Part shown: piece by piece, positions 1 to 6,567 of the stretch
Layout of the letters: every line of letters starts with the position of its first letter
Numbering within the stretch: the stretch's first letter is position 1
Notes under the pieces: model-generated
The model's input: the letters and a program-made list of their open reading frames with translations, nothing else
Databases searched by the model: none
What the model was told of the DNA's origin: nothing
Assembly: GCA_902810755.1 (NCBI GenBank)
Contig: CADDYT010000196.1
Coordinates: 1-10,010, forward strand
DNA length: 10,010 bases
Origin: Chloroflexota bacterium
Lineage (GTDB): Bacteria > Chloroflexota > Ktedonobacteria > Ktedonobacterales > Ktedonobacteraceae
Direction of reading: 5' to 3'
Translations under genes and position numbers: made by a program

Positions 1-112
1 TGATAACTTGCGCGACCAGATCCTGGCCTTCATTGACTACTATAATCGCACCATGGCCAAACCCATCAAATGGACGTATACGGGGCTTTCTCCTGATCGT
101 GGAGCTATCTAA
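1..112 (+). CDS. IS630-type transposase, C-terminal fragment (runs off left edge)
   Basis: Reading from base 2 gives 36 codons ending in TAA at 110-112. The peptide contains FIDYYNRTMAKPIKWTYTG, the typical tail of IS630-family (DDE, Tc1/mariner-like) transposases, where an FIxxYN segment is followed by KPxxWTYTG just before the stop. Only the last ~36 residues are in the window, so the catalytic DDE residues cannot be checked and the copy may be whole or broken upstream. The reading frame points into the 3' end of the minus-strand VOC gene, 11 bases away. Family assignment rests on the tail motif only, but that motif is distinctive. Confidence 0.8.
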   Translation, partial: DNLRDQILAFIDYYNRTMAKPIKWTYTGLSPDRGAI

Positions 113-123
113 GCCTCAATGTA
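1..123 (+). mobile_element. Right end of an IS630-like element
   Basis: The transposase stop lies at 110-112 and a TA dinucleotide follows at 122-123. IS630-family elements insert at TA and duplicate it, and their terminal repeats lie just beyond the transposase gene, so the element probably ends near 121-123. The exact end is inferred: the partner inverted repeat is outside the window. The neighbouring VOC gene ends at 124, so the element sits directly against its stop codon. Confidence 0.5.
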
Positions 124-744
124 CTAGATCGGTGAGCGTGGATCGCCCAACGGTACATGCAAATCCTGAGGGCGAGAGGGCTGGAACTCACCACGGTAGG
201 CCCGCTCGTGCAGTTCGGCGAAGGAGGCTCCAGCCTGGCGTGCCGCCACCATCTGATCGGGATCGACGGGTATTCCAATGGGGTTGGCGGCAAATTGCGG
301 CGAGGTACGCATCCACTCGCTGGACTCCTGCCAGCTTCCAAAGTTGTCAGCTTGCAGTTCGACACTGTTGCCGTCGGGGTCTTCATAGTAGAATGAGGTG
401 GTCAGACCATGGTCGAGGCTGGCGTGTGGCACGATGCCCTGAGCCTTCAGACGCACATAGGTGTCGAGCAGGTCACCCATTGATGGGAACTCGAAGGCAC
501 TATGATGGAAGCCGGTGTGCATCAGCTTATCTGGGTCGTCGGTCAACACCGGTGAGACCAGCAGCGCGAGGCGATGATTGGCCTCGTCATTGGTGAGCCA
601 GGCTCCGCCTGGAAAAGAGTAGTTTGGCTTCATACCGACCACCAGGCCGTACCAGTCAATCATCTCTTGAAGGCGCATCGTCTTCAGATTGAAGTGATGC
701 AACGTAGGCCGAATGGTGGTAGTGTTCTCAGATACCTGTGACAT
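124..744 (-). CDS. VOC-superfamily protein, extradiol-dioxygenase-like
   Basis: A 206-residue vicinal-oxygen-chelate (glyoxalase/ring-cleavage dioxygenase) protein. The N-terminal betaalphabetabetabeta half opens with LHHFNLKT (H17 as first metal ligand), the second half has GFHHSAFEF (H81) and the last ligand is in FYYEDPDGNSVELQAD (E129). This complete His-His-Glu triad predicts a divalent metal, Fe(II) or Mn(II). The C-terminal tail (FAELHERAY, then PQDLHVPL) resembles that of short catechol-dioxygenase-like VOC proteins, so the protein looks full length although an IS630 end lies 11 bases beyond. The start at 744 is chosen because GGAGGAG lies at 751-757, seven bases upstream; an ATG at 759 would place that site inside the gene. 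It is last in the operon behind the FAH-family gene (72-base gap). Ring cleavage of a catechol-like product is the natural guess; an isomerase or glyoxalase-type activity is possible. Confidence 0.85.
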   Translation of the reverse strand: MSQVSENTTTIRPTLHHFNLKTMRLQEMIDWYGLVVGMKPNYSFPGGAWLTNDEANHRLALLVSPVLTDDPDKLMHTGFHHSAFEFPSMGDLLDTYVRLKAQGIVPHASLDHGLTTSFYYEDPDGNSVELQADNFGSWQESSEWMRTSPQFAANPIGIPVDPDQMVAARQAGASFAELHERAYRGEFQPSRPQDLHVPLGDPRSPI

Positions 745-750
745 ACTTTT

Positions 751-757
751 CTCCTCC
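751..757 (-). promoter_or_regulatory. Ribosome binding site setting the VOC start
   Basis: GGAGGAG on the minus strand, 6 bases before the ATG at 742-744. It supports the 206-residue form over a 12-residue-longer form starting at 780, and over an ATG at 757-759 that overlaps the site. Confidence 0.7.
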
Positions 758-816
758 ATGCTGTGCGGGATGAGAGACATCTCTTCTACGAGACGTGTCT
801 TTGTAATGAGATGAAT

Positions 817-1755
817 TCAGCTCTTTTTTGTGCTGCTTCTACCTGTTCTTTCTGCTTCCGTCTGAGTACCTACGACGGGATTGCGGAGCTGCCCAATGCC
901 TTCGATCTCGACTTCTACGACATCTCCATCCTGCAAAAAGAGGGGAGGCGTCCGTTTGAAGCCCACTCCCGATGGCGTACCCGTGGCAATGATATCCCCC
1001 GGTTCCAGCGTCATCAGGGAACTAAGAAACGAGATGATGCGCGCCACCGAAAAGATCATGGTGGCGGTGCTGGCCTGTTGTACCACCTGCCCATTGACCC
1101 TGGTCGTCAGGAGAAGTGCCTGGGGATCGGGAATAGCAGAAGCCAACACCATTCCTGGCCCCATGGGTGCGAAGGTATCCAGGGTTTTGCCTGCGATAAA
1201 CTGGCTGGTCCGCATTTGCAGGTCCCGCGCACTTACGTCATTCATGATGGTGTAGCCTGCCACATACCCAGGTGCCTCTTGCTCAGACACTTCTTTGCAG
1301 CGCGTGCCAATGATGACCGCTAACTCTCCTTCATAGTCGATCTGACGGCTCACGCGAGGTAAGAGAATCGGGCTGGTCGGGCCGGTCAGGCTGTTGCGGT
1401 ACTTGGCGAAGAAGAGAGGGACCTCGGTCTGTGCCAGCCCGGCTTCGCTGGCATGATCGGCATAATTGAGACCAATACAGATGATCTTATCGGGATCGGG
1501 AACTGGTGGACCCAGTTCAAGAGATGCAGCCTCAAAGATGCCTGATGCCTCGGGACCAGCTGCGAGTACCTCGCGAGCCTGGTTGAAAACACGCTGGATG
1601 GTTGCTGGTCCGGCAATGAGTACGTGTTTGGTTGTTGCCTCATGAGCATTTTCCGACCAGAGTGGAGTGACATCTACCACCAGACCTGCGTGTTCCACGC
1701 CAGCACACCAGCGTGTATCCGTGCCAGCATGAAGCCGGTAACTCACCAGTTGCAT
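817..1755 (-). CDS. Fumarylacetoacetate hydrolase (FAH) family protein
   Basis: A 312-residue cytosolic enzyme of the FAH / 2-oxohepta-3-ene-1,7-dioate hydratase-isomerase family. Residues 1-80 form the variable N-terminal domain. The FAH core begins with KIICIGLNYADHASEAG (~90-106), then PLFFAKYRNSLTGP. The metal site is YEGELAVIIG (E142, E144) with NDVSARDLQ (D173), then GKTLDTFAPMGP (K190), and the closing LEPGDIIATGTPSGVGF and GDVVEVEIEGIGQLRNPV. These give the standard Glu-Glu-Asp site for Mg2+ or Mn2+. Members hydrolyse C-C bonds of acylpyruvates or hydrate/isomerise/decarboxylate ring-cleavage products. The start has a weak GAGAGGAA site nine bases upstream and follows the hydrolase stop by 14 bases, so the two are cotranscribed. 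The tail after 300 is hydrophilic and non-conserved. The precise substrate is not readable; FAH paralogues are notoriously diverse. Confidence 0.93.
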   Translation of the reverse strand: MQLVSYRLHAGTDTRWCAGVEHAGLVVDVTPLWSENAHEATTKHVLIAGPATIQRVFNQAREVLAAGPEASGIFEAASLELGPPVPDPDKIICIGLNYADHASEAGLAQTEVPLFFAKYRNSLTGPTSPILLPRVSRQIDYEGELAVIIGTRCKEVSEQEAPGYVAGYTIMNDVSARDLQMRTSQFIAGKTLDTFAPMGPGMVLASAIPDPQALLLTTRVNGQVVQQASTATMIFSVARIISFLSSLMTLEPGDIIATGTPSGVGFKRTPPLFLQDGDVVEVEIEGIGQLRNPVVGTQTEAERTGRSSTKKS

Positions 1756-1769
1756 GACACTGTTCCTCT

Positions 1770-2654
1770 CTACATGTTAGCTCGATTTTGATGGTAAAGG
1801 ATGCACTCCTCGACAAAGGCGAGGACTTTCATGTAGAATGCGCGCGCCAGGGTATGCAGCTCTACCGAATGCCCCGCCATGCGCTGCACACCGACATCGA
1901 CAAAGGGCGCGGCAGAGAACATAGCAGCCACAGGGCTGAGCGCCTCATTATCAGAACGCCAGATGTGGTCGTATTCAGGAACAATAAACTGCACAGGGAC
2001 GCGTACTTGCGCAGCTACCCCGGGCATGCGCGCGCCCCAGAGCTGGGCCTCGGCAAGTTCTATCGCGGCAGTAGGAACGTCACGCTGTGGATCGTACTGA
2101 GCCTGTTCTGCAGGATAGGACCACTCCGGTCCATACATGGCTCTGAGTTTGATCGCGATATTCATCATCACGGTCGGCTCATCACTGACTAAAGACGCAA
2201 AGGCGACTTTGGTCTGCTCGTTATAGAGCCCACCAGAGCCGGTCATATTCACGCCGAGCAGGTGCTCGTGCGGTTTTTCTGCCGCGAGCAGCAAGGCGAT
2301 CATGCCCCCAATCGAATGCCCAATCAAAAACATCCCCGCCGATTGCTGGCCGTACCGCTGCCAGATCTCCGCGAACGCCTGCCTGAGGATGGGAACCTGG
2401 CCATCAAACGAAAGCTGATCAAAGGGCACCGATGTTGCGGTTCCATAGCCGGGGCGGTCAAGAGCAAGGATCGAGTAGCCTGAGGAAGCGCAGAACTCAA
2501 GTAGTGCTGACGAAGGGGTATCAAAATATTTGCTGGTGTACGTTCCACCGTGCAACGCAACAATTAACGCCCTTGGATCTCCATTGGTCGCTGGAAGGAA
2601 GCGTCCTGAAAGCTTCACGGTACCAGCATCTACGCTGATAGAGCGACTTGCCAT
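1770..2654 (-). CDS. Alpha/beta-fold hydrolase
   Basis: A 294-residue alpha/beta hydrolase. Visible elements in order: oxyanion-hole region ALHGGTYTSKYFD (HGG 35-37), ALDRPGYG (~64-71), the nucleophile elbow GHSIGG with S114, a helical cap around 140-210, the acid strand VPVQFIVPEYDHIW (E227 or D229), and the catalytic histidine in AGHSVELH (H262). There is no signal peptide, so it is cytosolic. The start at 2654 is preferred because AAAGGAAC lies a few bases upstream; an in-frame ATG at 2732 would add 26 unusual residues and has no ribosome binding site. It is first in the minus operon under the promoter at 2760-2789. Meta-cleavage-product hydrolases share this fold and this kind of neighbourhood, but an esterase or lactonase role is equally compatible. 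Confidence 0.9.
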   Translation of the reverse strand: MASRSISVDAGTVKLSGRFLPATNGDPRALIVALHGGTYTSKYFDTPSSALLEFCASSGYSILALDRPGYGTATSVPFDQLSFDGQVPILRQAFAEIWQRYGQQSAGMFLIGHSIGGMIALLLAAEKPHEHLLGVNMTGSGGLYNEQTKVAFASLVSDEPTVMMNIAIKLRAMYGPEWSYPAEQAQYDPQRDVPTAAIELAEAQLWGARMPGVAAQVRVPVQFIVPEYDHIWRSDNEALSPVAAMFSAAPFVDVGVQRMAGHSVELHTLARAFYMKVLAFVEECILYHQNRANM

Positions 2655-2733
2655 AGTTGTTCCTTTCTTTCCGTTCCACCCTACCGATTGGCCTGCCGCA
2701 GCGCGAACCGGAGGGAACTCATGCTTTACCATC

Positions 2734-2762
2734 TAGACAAAGCATTTTAAATATGGTATATT
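2734..2762 (+). promoter_or_regulatory. Promoter for the GntR-amidohydrolase operon
   Basis: A -35 TAGACA (2734-2739) and a -10 TATATT (2757-2762) are separated by 17 bases, each one mismatch from the sigma-70 consensus. Transcription would start near 2769. That makes an ATG at 2770 essentially leaderless and the ATG at 2809 the better start, with a leader of about 40 bases. It runs opposite to, and interlocks with, the minus-strand promoter. Confidence 0.6.
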
Positions 2763-2771
2763 ATGCACAAT
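2760..2771. promoter_or_regulatory. Candidate GntR operator palindrome
   Basis: ATTATGCACAAT is a palindrome with ten of twelve positions symmetric (ATT-n-TGCA-n-AAT). It covers the minus-strand -10 and the last bases of the plus-strand -10. Matching bases continue outward less perfectly to about 2759-2779. GntR/FCD regulators usually bind short palindromes in their own divergent promoter, so this is the best operator candidate. A protein bound here would block both promoters. Confidence 0.5.
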
Positions 2772-2789
2772 GTATTATATATTTGTCAA
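2760..2789 (-). promoter_or_regulatory. Promoter for the hydrolase-FAH-VOC operon
   Basis: On the minus strand a perfect -35 TTGACA (2784-2789) is followed after 18 bases by CATAAT (2760-2765), one mismatch from TATAAT. The AT-rich block stands out from the surrounding GC-richer DNA. The start of transcription would be near 2753, about 100 bases before the hydrolase ATG, leaving a long untranslated leader in which I see no clear fold. Confidence 0.65.
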
Positions 2790-2808
2790 GGGGAAGCGAA
2801 CAAAAGGT

Positions 2809-3513
2809 ATGGACGCAACGGCACATAGAGAAAAGGGCAGTCAAACAACTGTCCTCACAAAAACCACGATTCCGGAGCAGATTGCGGCTGTGCTGCGGGA
2901 GGAAATCGTCACCGGGCAGCTCGCCGCAGGCACTCGGTTGCGTCAGAATGAGATCGCGCAACGCTTCGGCGTCAGTACGACTCCCGTCCGCGAGGCGTTT
3001 GGCCTGCTGCAAAGTGATGGCCTGGTACACATCGACCCCCACCGGGGAGTCAGAGTGTTCTTGCCAACCATTCAGGATCTCATCGAGCATTATGAAATTC
3101 GGATGGCGCTGGAGATGCTGGCCGCTGAGAAAGCTGCTGGACACTTCCAGGCGCAGGACGCTCCCCCACTGATTGCCATTCTTGATGAGATGCTCGCCAC
3201 CACCGATGCCGTTCGCTATGTCGAGCTGAATCAACAGTTCCACTTGCGATTGTATCGGATTGGGGGACGTTCGCGGCTGCTTACGATGATTGAGGAATTG
3301 CGCAATGCCTCGCTCGCCTACAACCATCTCTATGCAGCGGCCGACGTTCCTAGAGATGCAGAGCGTCTCGACGCGGAACATCGCGAGATTCTTGCTGCCT
3401 GCCAGGCGAACGACCCGGTTCGCGCTGCCAAGGCGGTGCGCCAGCACATGCAACAGACCATCGCGCATGTCTCGAAATTGCTTGAACAGGGAGGGAAAGC
3501 AGAGGATGTCTGA
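2809..3513 (+). CDS. GntR-family transcriptional regulator, FCD (FadR-type) subfamily
   Basis: A 234-residue regulator. The winged-helix domain spans about 20-86: IPEQIAAVLREEIVTGQL, then AGTRLRQNEIAQRFGVSTTPVREA containing the recognition helix, and the wing LVHIDPHRGVRV. The all-helical FCD ligand domain (about 90-225) carries a typical metal set: N141 and H145 in NQQFHLRLY, H191 in AEHREILAAC and H213 in VRQHMQ. Such domains bind organic acids, and most members are repressors released by a pathway intermediate. The start at 2809 follows AAGGGGAAG by about a dozen bases; an ATG at 2770 lies at the predicted transcription start and would add 13 residues. Its last eight bases overlap the amidohydrolase gene, implying translational coupling. 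It most likely controls both this operon and the divergent one. Confidence 0.93.
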   Translation: MDATAHREKGSQTTVLTKTTIPEQIAAVLREEIVTGQLAAGTRLRQNEIAQRFGVSTTPVREAFGLLQSDGLVHIDPHRGVRVFLPTIQDLIEHYEIRMALEMLAAEKAAGHFQAQDAPPLIAILDEMLATTDAVRYVELNQQFHLRLYRIGGRSRLLTMIEELRNASLAYNHLYAAADVPRDAERLDAEHREILAACQANDPVRAAKAVRQHMQQTIAHVSKLLEQGGKAEDV

Positions 3514-4597
3514 AGCAATCGCCATCACCAATGTCAAAGTGTTTGACGGCAACGCATTATCCGAGGAACGCACAGTAGTCATTGACCAGGGGGTCATCTC
3601 TGCTGCAACAACTGCTGAGAGGACGGTTGATGGACGGCACGGGACGCTGCTGCCTGGCTTCATCGACTCTCATGTCCATCTGAGGAATGTTGCCGAACTC
3701 GAGCAAGGGACGCACTGGGGCTGTACGACGCTGCTCGATATGGGGTCGCAATCGATGGCAATAACGGACTCGCTGCGCCATCGACCAGGGTTGGCCGATA
3801 TCCGTGGAGCGGGAAACGTCGCCAGTGCGCCAGGCGGCATGCAGACGACGAGAATGGGCTTTCCGGCTTCGAGTGCGGTGAGCGGCCCTGCTGATGCGAG
3901 CCGTTTTGTAGCCGAGCGCGTGGCGGAGGGTGCGAATTACATCAAAGTGATCGTTGAGGACCCCGGCCGAATGGGTGCAGCCGCCCTTGATGTCGCAACC
4001 ATTACAGCACTGGCTGAGGCTGCACATCAGGTAGGTCTGAAAATTATCGCGCATGTTACCACCATAACCGCACTCAGAAATGCTGCTGAGGCAGGAGTAG
4101 ACATTCTCACCCATGCGCCCATCGATGCGGGCGTTGACGAGAACCTGGCGCTCTCCATTGCGACGCGAGGCATCGTGTCAGTACCGACGTTAACCATGAT
4201 GCGTGCGGTGGCAAGCATCGCGGGACGCTTGCCGACGCATGGAACTGGTAGCGATTATGCCCATGCGCGATCGACAGTGACCGCGCTCCACCGGGCAGGC
4301 GTCACCATCCTGGCCGGAACGGATGCGAATCAAGGATCTGTTTCGCCCGCACCGATTCAACACGGAAAAGCACTGCATGATGAATTAAGGTTGCTGGTTG
4401 AGGCTGGACTGACACCCGTTGAAGCCCTGCGTTCTGCAACCGTATTACCTGCTGAATATTTCGGCTTTACCGATCGTGGTGTCATTGAGCCTGGTCGCCG
4501 GGCAGACTTGCTGCTCATCGAGGGAGACCCGACCCAGGATATTGCGGCCACACGGACTATTCGTGGCGTTTGGGTGGCAGGAGTGCAAGTTCGATAA
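3506..4597 (+). CDS. Metal-dependent amidohydrolase (imidazolonepropionase/prolidase-like)
   Basis: A 363-residue amidohydrolase-superfamily enzyme with the complete binuclear site. A small beta-domain (1-50, ITNVKVFDGN, VVIDQGVI) leads into LLPGFIDSHVHLRN (H56, H58), then YIKVIVED (K147, candidate carboxylated lysine), KIIAHVTT (H183), ILTHAPID (H203) and the catalytic aspartate in TILAGTDAN (D273). The C-terminus rebuilds the beta-domain with IEPGRRADLLLIEGDP. Members of this branch hydrolyse C-N bonds in dipeptides with C-terminal proline/arginine, cyclic amides, carbamates or organophosphates. The true ATG is at 3506, inside the end of the GntR gene, with GGGAGGGAA upstream; the longer frame back to 3290 is only the shadow of GntR. 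Position behind the regulator of an aromatic-type operon suggests removal of an amide or amino side chain before ring cleavage. That role is inferred. Confidence 0.92.
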   Translation: MSEAIAITNVKVFDGNALSEERTVVIDQGVISAATTAERTVDGRHGTLLPGFIDSHVHLRNVAELEQGTHWGCTTLLDMGSQSMAITDSLRHRPGLADIRGAGNVASAPGGMQTTRMGFPASSAVSGPADASRFVAERVAEGANYIKVIVEDPGRMGAAALDVATITALAEAAHQVGLKIIAHVTTITALRNAAEAGVDILTHAPIDAGVDENLALSIATRGIVSVPTLTMMRAVASIAGRLPTHGTGSDYAHARSTVTALHRAGVTILAGTDANQGSVSPAPIQHGKALHDELRLLVEAGLTPVEALRSATVLPAEYFGFTDRGVIEPGRRADLLLIEGDPTQDIAATRTIRGVWVAGVQVR

Positions 4598-4603
4598 GCA
4601 TAC

Positions 4604-4730
4604 AGGAGGAAGAACGAACAGGACAGAAAGAACTTTATCCGATGAAGATCAGTTGATGTGGTGGGGGCAGGATGATCAGCATGCTCCCAATGTTGGGCGT
4701 CAACTAAATAGTACTTGTGGTGGTGATTAG
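4604..4730 (+). pseudogene. Possible remnant of a third operon gene, start codon lost
   Basis: A strong Shine-Dalgarno AGGAGG sits at 4604-4609, seven bases after the amidohydrolase stop, but no ATG, GTG or TTG follows at a normal distance. Ten bases downstream, where a start would be, stands AGG (4620-4622). From there the frame reads naturally as TERTLSDEDQLMWWGQ and then DDQHAPNVGRQLN, ending in TAG at 4728-4730. One base change (ATG to AGG) would explain it. Just beyond, another frame reads QHFLTEEGHRLTFRPGDNL before TAA at 4797-4799, possibly a second piece of the same gene. I do not recognise the family. Confidence 0.35.
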
Positions 4731-5076
4731 TCTTGCCGACAGCATTTCCTGACCGAAGAAGGACATCGCCTAACTTTTCGTCCCGGCGACAACCTGTAAA
4801 CTACGGTGAGAAACTTGACAACCGTAATTGACACTCTTCCTGGTTAAGTTGGAAATCCCAGGATCCGGTGGGAGAAATTGGGACAGGTAGCTAGTACAAT
4901 CCCTTGCAGGCGTTCTAATGGCGGCGATGTTCGCTGCTCAGATGTGACTCCATGCGAGAGTGATACGAAAGTGATCCTTGTCAGAATGTTTTTCACCAGT
5001 ATAGCAGCCACGCATCTGGCTGCCAGGAGGGACAATTTCTCGTCACTGTTCAGACTTAGCCAGAGGAAAAGGAACC
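4731..5076. other. Non-coding stretch with two inverted repeats
   Basis: No convincing gene lies between the decayed frame ending at 4730 and the GNAT gene. Two inverted repeats are visible: TACGGT/ACCGTA (4802-4807, 4821-4826, 13-base loop) and GCAGCC/GGCTGC (5004-5009, 5018-5023, 8-base loop). The second lies about 50 bases past the GNAT stop and could act in 3'-end formation, but no T-tract follows on the minus strand. A 78-codon GTG frame (5080->4844, minus) overlaps the GNAT stop by GTGA but has no ribosome binding site or recognisable motif. Confidence 0.45.
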
Positions 5077-6150
5077 TCACGAATGCCAGAGGCCAGCGAA
5101 TCTCCTCTCCTGCCAGGGAGCAGGCGAGGCATTGGCATGGCTCCAGAGAATGCGCTCATCTAAGCGGCGCGTCAGCCGGTAGGCCACCGGCTTCCATCCT
5201 TGCCCTACCCACATCCGAGAAGAGAGCAAATTGGTGGCGCGCCAGTCCGTGAAACAGAAGCGATAGCCATCGTCAAAGTCGGAAGCCAGGCCACGCGCCG
5301 TGAGGGCGCGACCGATGCCGCGTCCCTGCTCTTCTTCGCGCGTGGCGGCAAATCCCAGGAAGCTGCACTGCTCCGGGATCACCATTATCCCCAGCCCTTT
5401 GGGCGGCCTGGCCGGCAGAAAGAGCTGAATGCCCACCACCTGCTCGCCGCGCAGGGCGAGCCAGGTCTTCCAATCCGGCTTTTCCAGTTGCTCCAGGGCC
5501 TCCTGCCGGGCCTCTTCCTTCGGATAGGGCAGGATGATGGCGTAGACCGGGGCGCGCGCTTGATGAACCGAGAGAACCTCATCCAGTTCGATCGCCAGGT
5601 CCACGTCGGCAGGCCCGGCACGCCGAATCGTGATGGCGGGATCGAGCGCGACGTGAAACGAAGCGGCGGACGCTGTTTCGCGTAGCCCATATGTATGCTC
5701 TTTGCCAAAGCTCAGGTTAAACCAGGCATCAAGAGCGTCCCGATCGGAGGCCGGGAGATTGACGATGTGGTAGAGGCAGCCGAGAGCCACCCAGCGCGGG
5801 GAGAGGGCGGCGTAGAGGTCACGGTAGAGGTCGGCGCTGTACCCACGATCAATGGCGTGTCCGGCGTATTCCACCCACACGCTGCGTCCCCACGTCTCAT
5901 CGATCCTGGGGGCGCCGATCATGTACCCGATCATCTTCCCGTCATCTCGAGCGACGACGCCTCCGGCGCTCACCCCATGAACCGTCGAAGCCTTCCAGGT
6001 CTGCTCCACCTCGAGGCGAGCCTGTGCCGGGTGAGCGAACCGTTCCGGTAGAGCAGGTTCATGGATGCGGTCCCCTTCATGACGCTGTGCCAGTAACCGC
6101 GAAGCTTCCTCAATATCGGCCTCGCGAAACGCCGTGATCGTTGGACGCAT
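5077..6150 (-). CDS. GNAT acetyltransferase with tandem GNAT domains
   Basis: A 357-residue protein of two GNAT-fold halves. The N-terminal half (about 5-165) begins TITAFREADIEEASRLLA and shows GNAT-like strands (GKMIGYMIGAP, VWVEYAGHAI) but no Q/RxxGxG/A acetyl-CoA loop, so it looks catalytically degenerate. The C-terminal half (about 172-335) begins ITIRRAGPADVDLAIELDE and has the full motif A: SFLGFAATREEEQGRGIGRA (Q275-G280), followed by FCFTDWRATNLLSSRMW and a GW motif. The start at 6150 is set by AGGAGG at 6160-6165 with nine bases' spacing; an ATG at 6159 touches that site directly and is unlikely. Acceptor unknown; tandem GNATs act on aminoglycosides, mycothiol-type thiols, peptides or other small amines. 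It is monocistronic. Confidence 0.88.
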   Translation of the reverse strand: MRPTITAFREADIEEASRLLAQRHEGDRIHEPALPERFAHPAQARLEVEQTWKASTVHGVSAGGVVARDDGKMIGYMIGAPRIDETWGRSVWVEYAGHAIDRGYSADLYRDLYAALSPRWVALGCLYHIVNLPASDRDALDAWFNLSFGKEHTYGLRETASAASFHVALDPAITIRRAGPADVDLAIELDEVLSVHQARAPVYAIILPYPKEEARQEALEQLEKPDWKTWLALRGEQVVGIQLFLPARPPKGLGIMVIPEQCSFLGFAATREEEQGRGIGRALTARGLASDFDDGYRFCFTDWRATNLLSSRMWVGQGWKPVAYRLTRRLDERILWSHANASPAPWQERRFAGLWHS

Positions 6151-6159
6151 GTCACGCAT

Positions 6160-6165
6160 CCTCCT
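6160..6165 (-). promoter_or_regulatory. Ribosome binding site setting the GNAT start
   Basis: A perfect AGGAGG lies nine bases before the ATG at 6148-6150. The alternative ATG at 6157-6159 begins immediately after it and could not use it. Confidence 0.75.
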
Positions 6166-6184
6166 TTCGATGAATGCTACCTCT

Positions 6185-6190
6185 AGTATA
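6185..6190 (-). promoter_or_regulatory. Possible -10 element for the GNAT gene
   Basis: TATACT on the minus strand, 34 bases before the start codon, is one mismatch from consensus. The -35 at 17-base spacing (TAACAC) is poor, so the promoter call is weak. Confidence 0.3.
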
Positions 6191-6567
6191 AAACCATCAG
6201 TGGGTTTGTGTTATCCCTGCCGTGAAGGGAAACAGCCACTGTCCATGTAGAGTTCCTCATCCGGAGATAGCCAGCATGGCAACCAGGCAGATAGATGATA
6301 CAACACAGCCAGTTCTCGGACTGAGCGGCTGACGCCTCTCTCGCTGGACGAACCACGTGCCACGCCTGCGCCTCCGATGGAGCAAGAGTGCTGCCGGGCA
6401 GCATTGTGCGCAGGCGTGGCTTCGTATCTTGCCTCGTGGGATCACCTGTGCTGTCCGGCAGGGGCAGGCAGGCAGTGTTCCCCTGCCTCACGCTCCATAC
6501 TACTCCCGGCAGGCCAATCCCATGCTCTCCTCCGGGGATGGTATCCCGTTCCCCCTGGCCTACACGA
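6191..6567. other. Non-coding stretch rich in inverted repeats
   Basis: No reading frame here has protein-like composition with a start and ribosome site. The stretch holds the three-way-junction sequence at 6359-6420 and two further hairpins: AGGCAG/CTGCCT (6470-6475, 6483-6488) and GGGAT/ATCCC (6535-6539, 6543-6547). Short GGCAGG direct repeats lie at about 6457-6475. It separates two minus-strand genes and may be decayed coding DNA or an insertion of a small palindromic element. Confidence 0.5.
6359..6420. repeat. 62-base inverted repeat folding as a three-way junction
   Basis: A perfect 13-base inverted repeat, GCCACGCCTGCGC (6359-6371) and its complement (6408-6420), encloses 36 bases. 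Inside are two further hairpins: CTCC-gat-GGAG (6372-6382) and GCTGCC-g-GGCAGC (6390-6402). The whole forms an outer stem with two inner arms, on either strand. No T-tract follows, so it is not a simple terminator. Options are a structured RNA, a REP/MITE-like palindromic element, or a protein-bound DNA site. Confidence 0.65.

Noticed and set aside
3290..3505. In-frame N-terminal extension of the amidohydrolase
   Set aside because: It overlaps the GntR gene out of frame, has Arg/Ser/Pro-rich shadow composition, and the family begins at ITNVKVFDG just after the ATG at 3506.
2761..3663. 300-codon minus-strand open frame
   Set aside because: It is antisense to the GntR gene and the start of the amidohydrolase, both well supported by domain motifs.
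5004..5023. GCAGCC/GGCTGC hairpin as the GNAT terminator
   Set aside because: The stem is only six pairs, lies about 50 bases past the stop and lacks a T-tract on the minus strand.
4844..5080. A 78-codon minus-strand frame overlapping the GNAT stop as GTGA
   Set aside because: It has a GTG start without a ribosome site, no recognisable motif and odd composition; the overlap alone is weak evidence.
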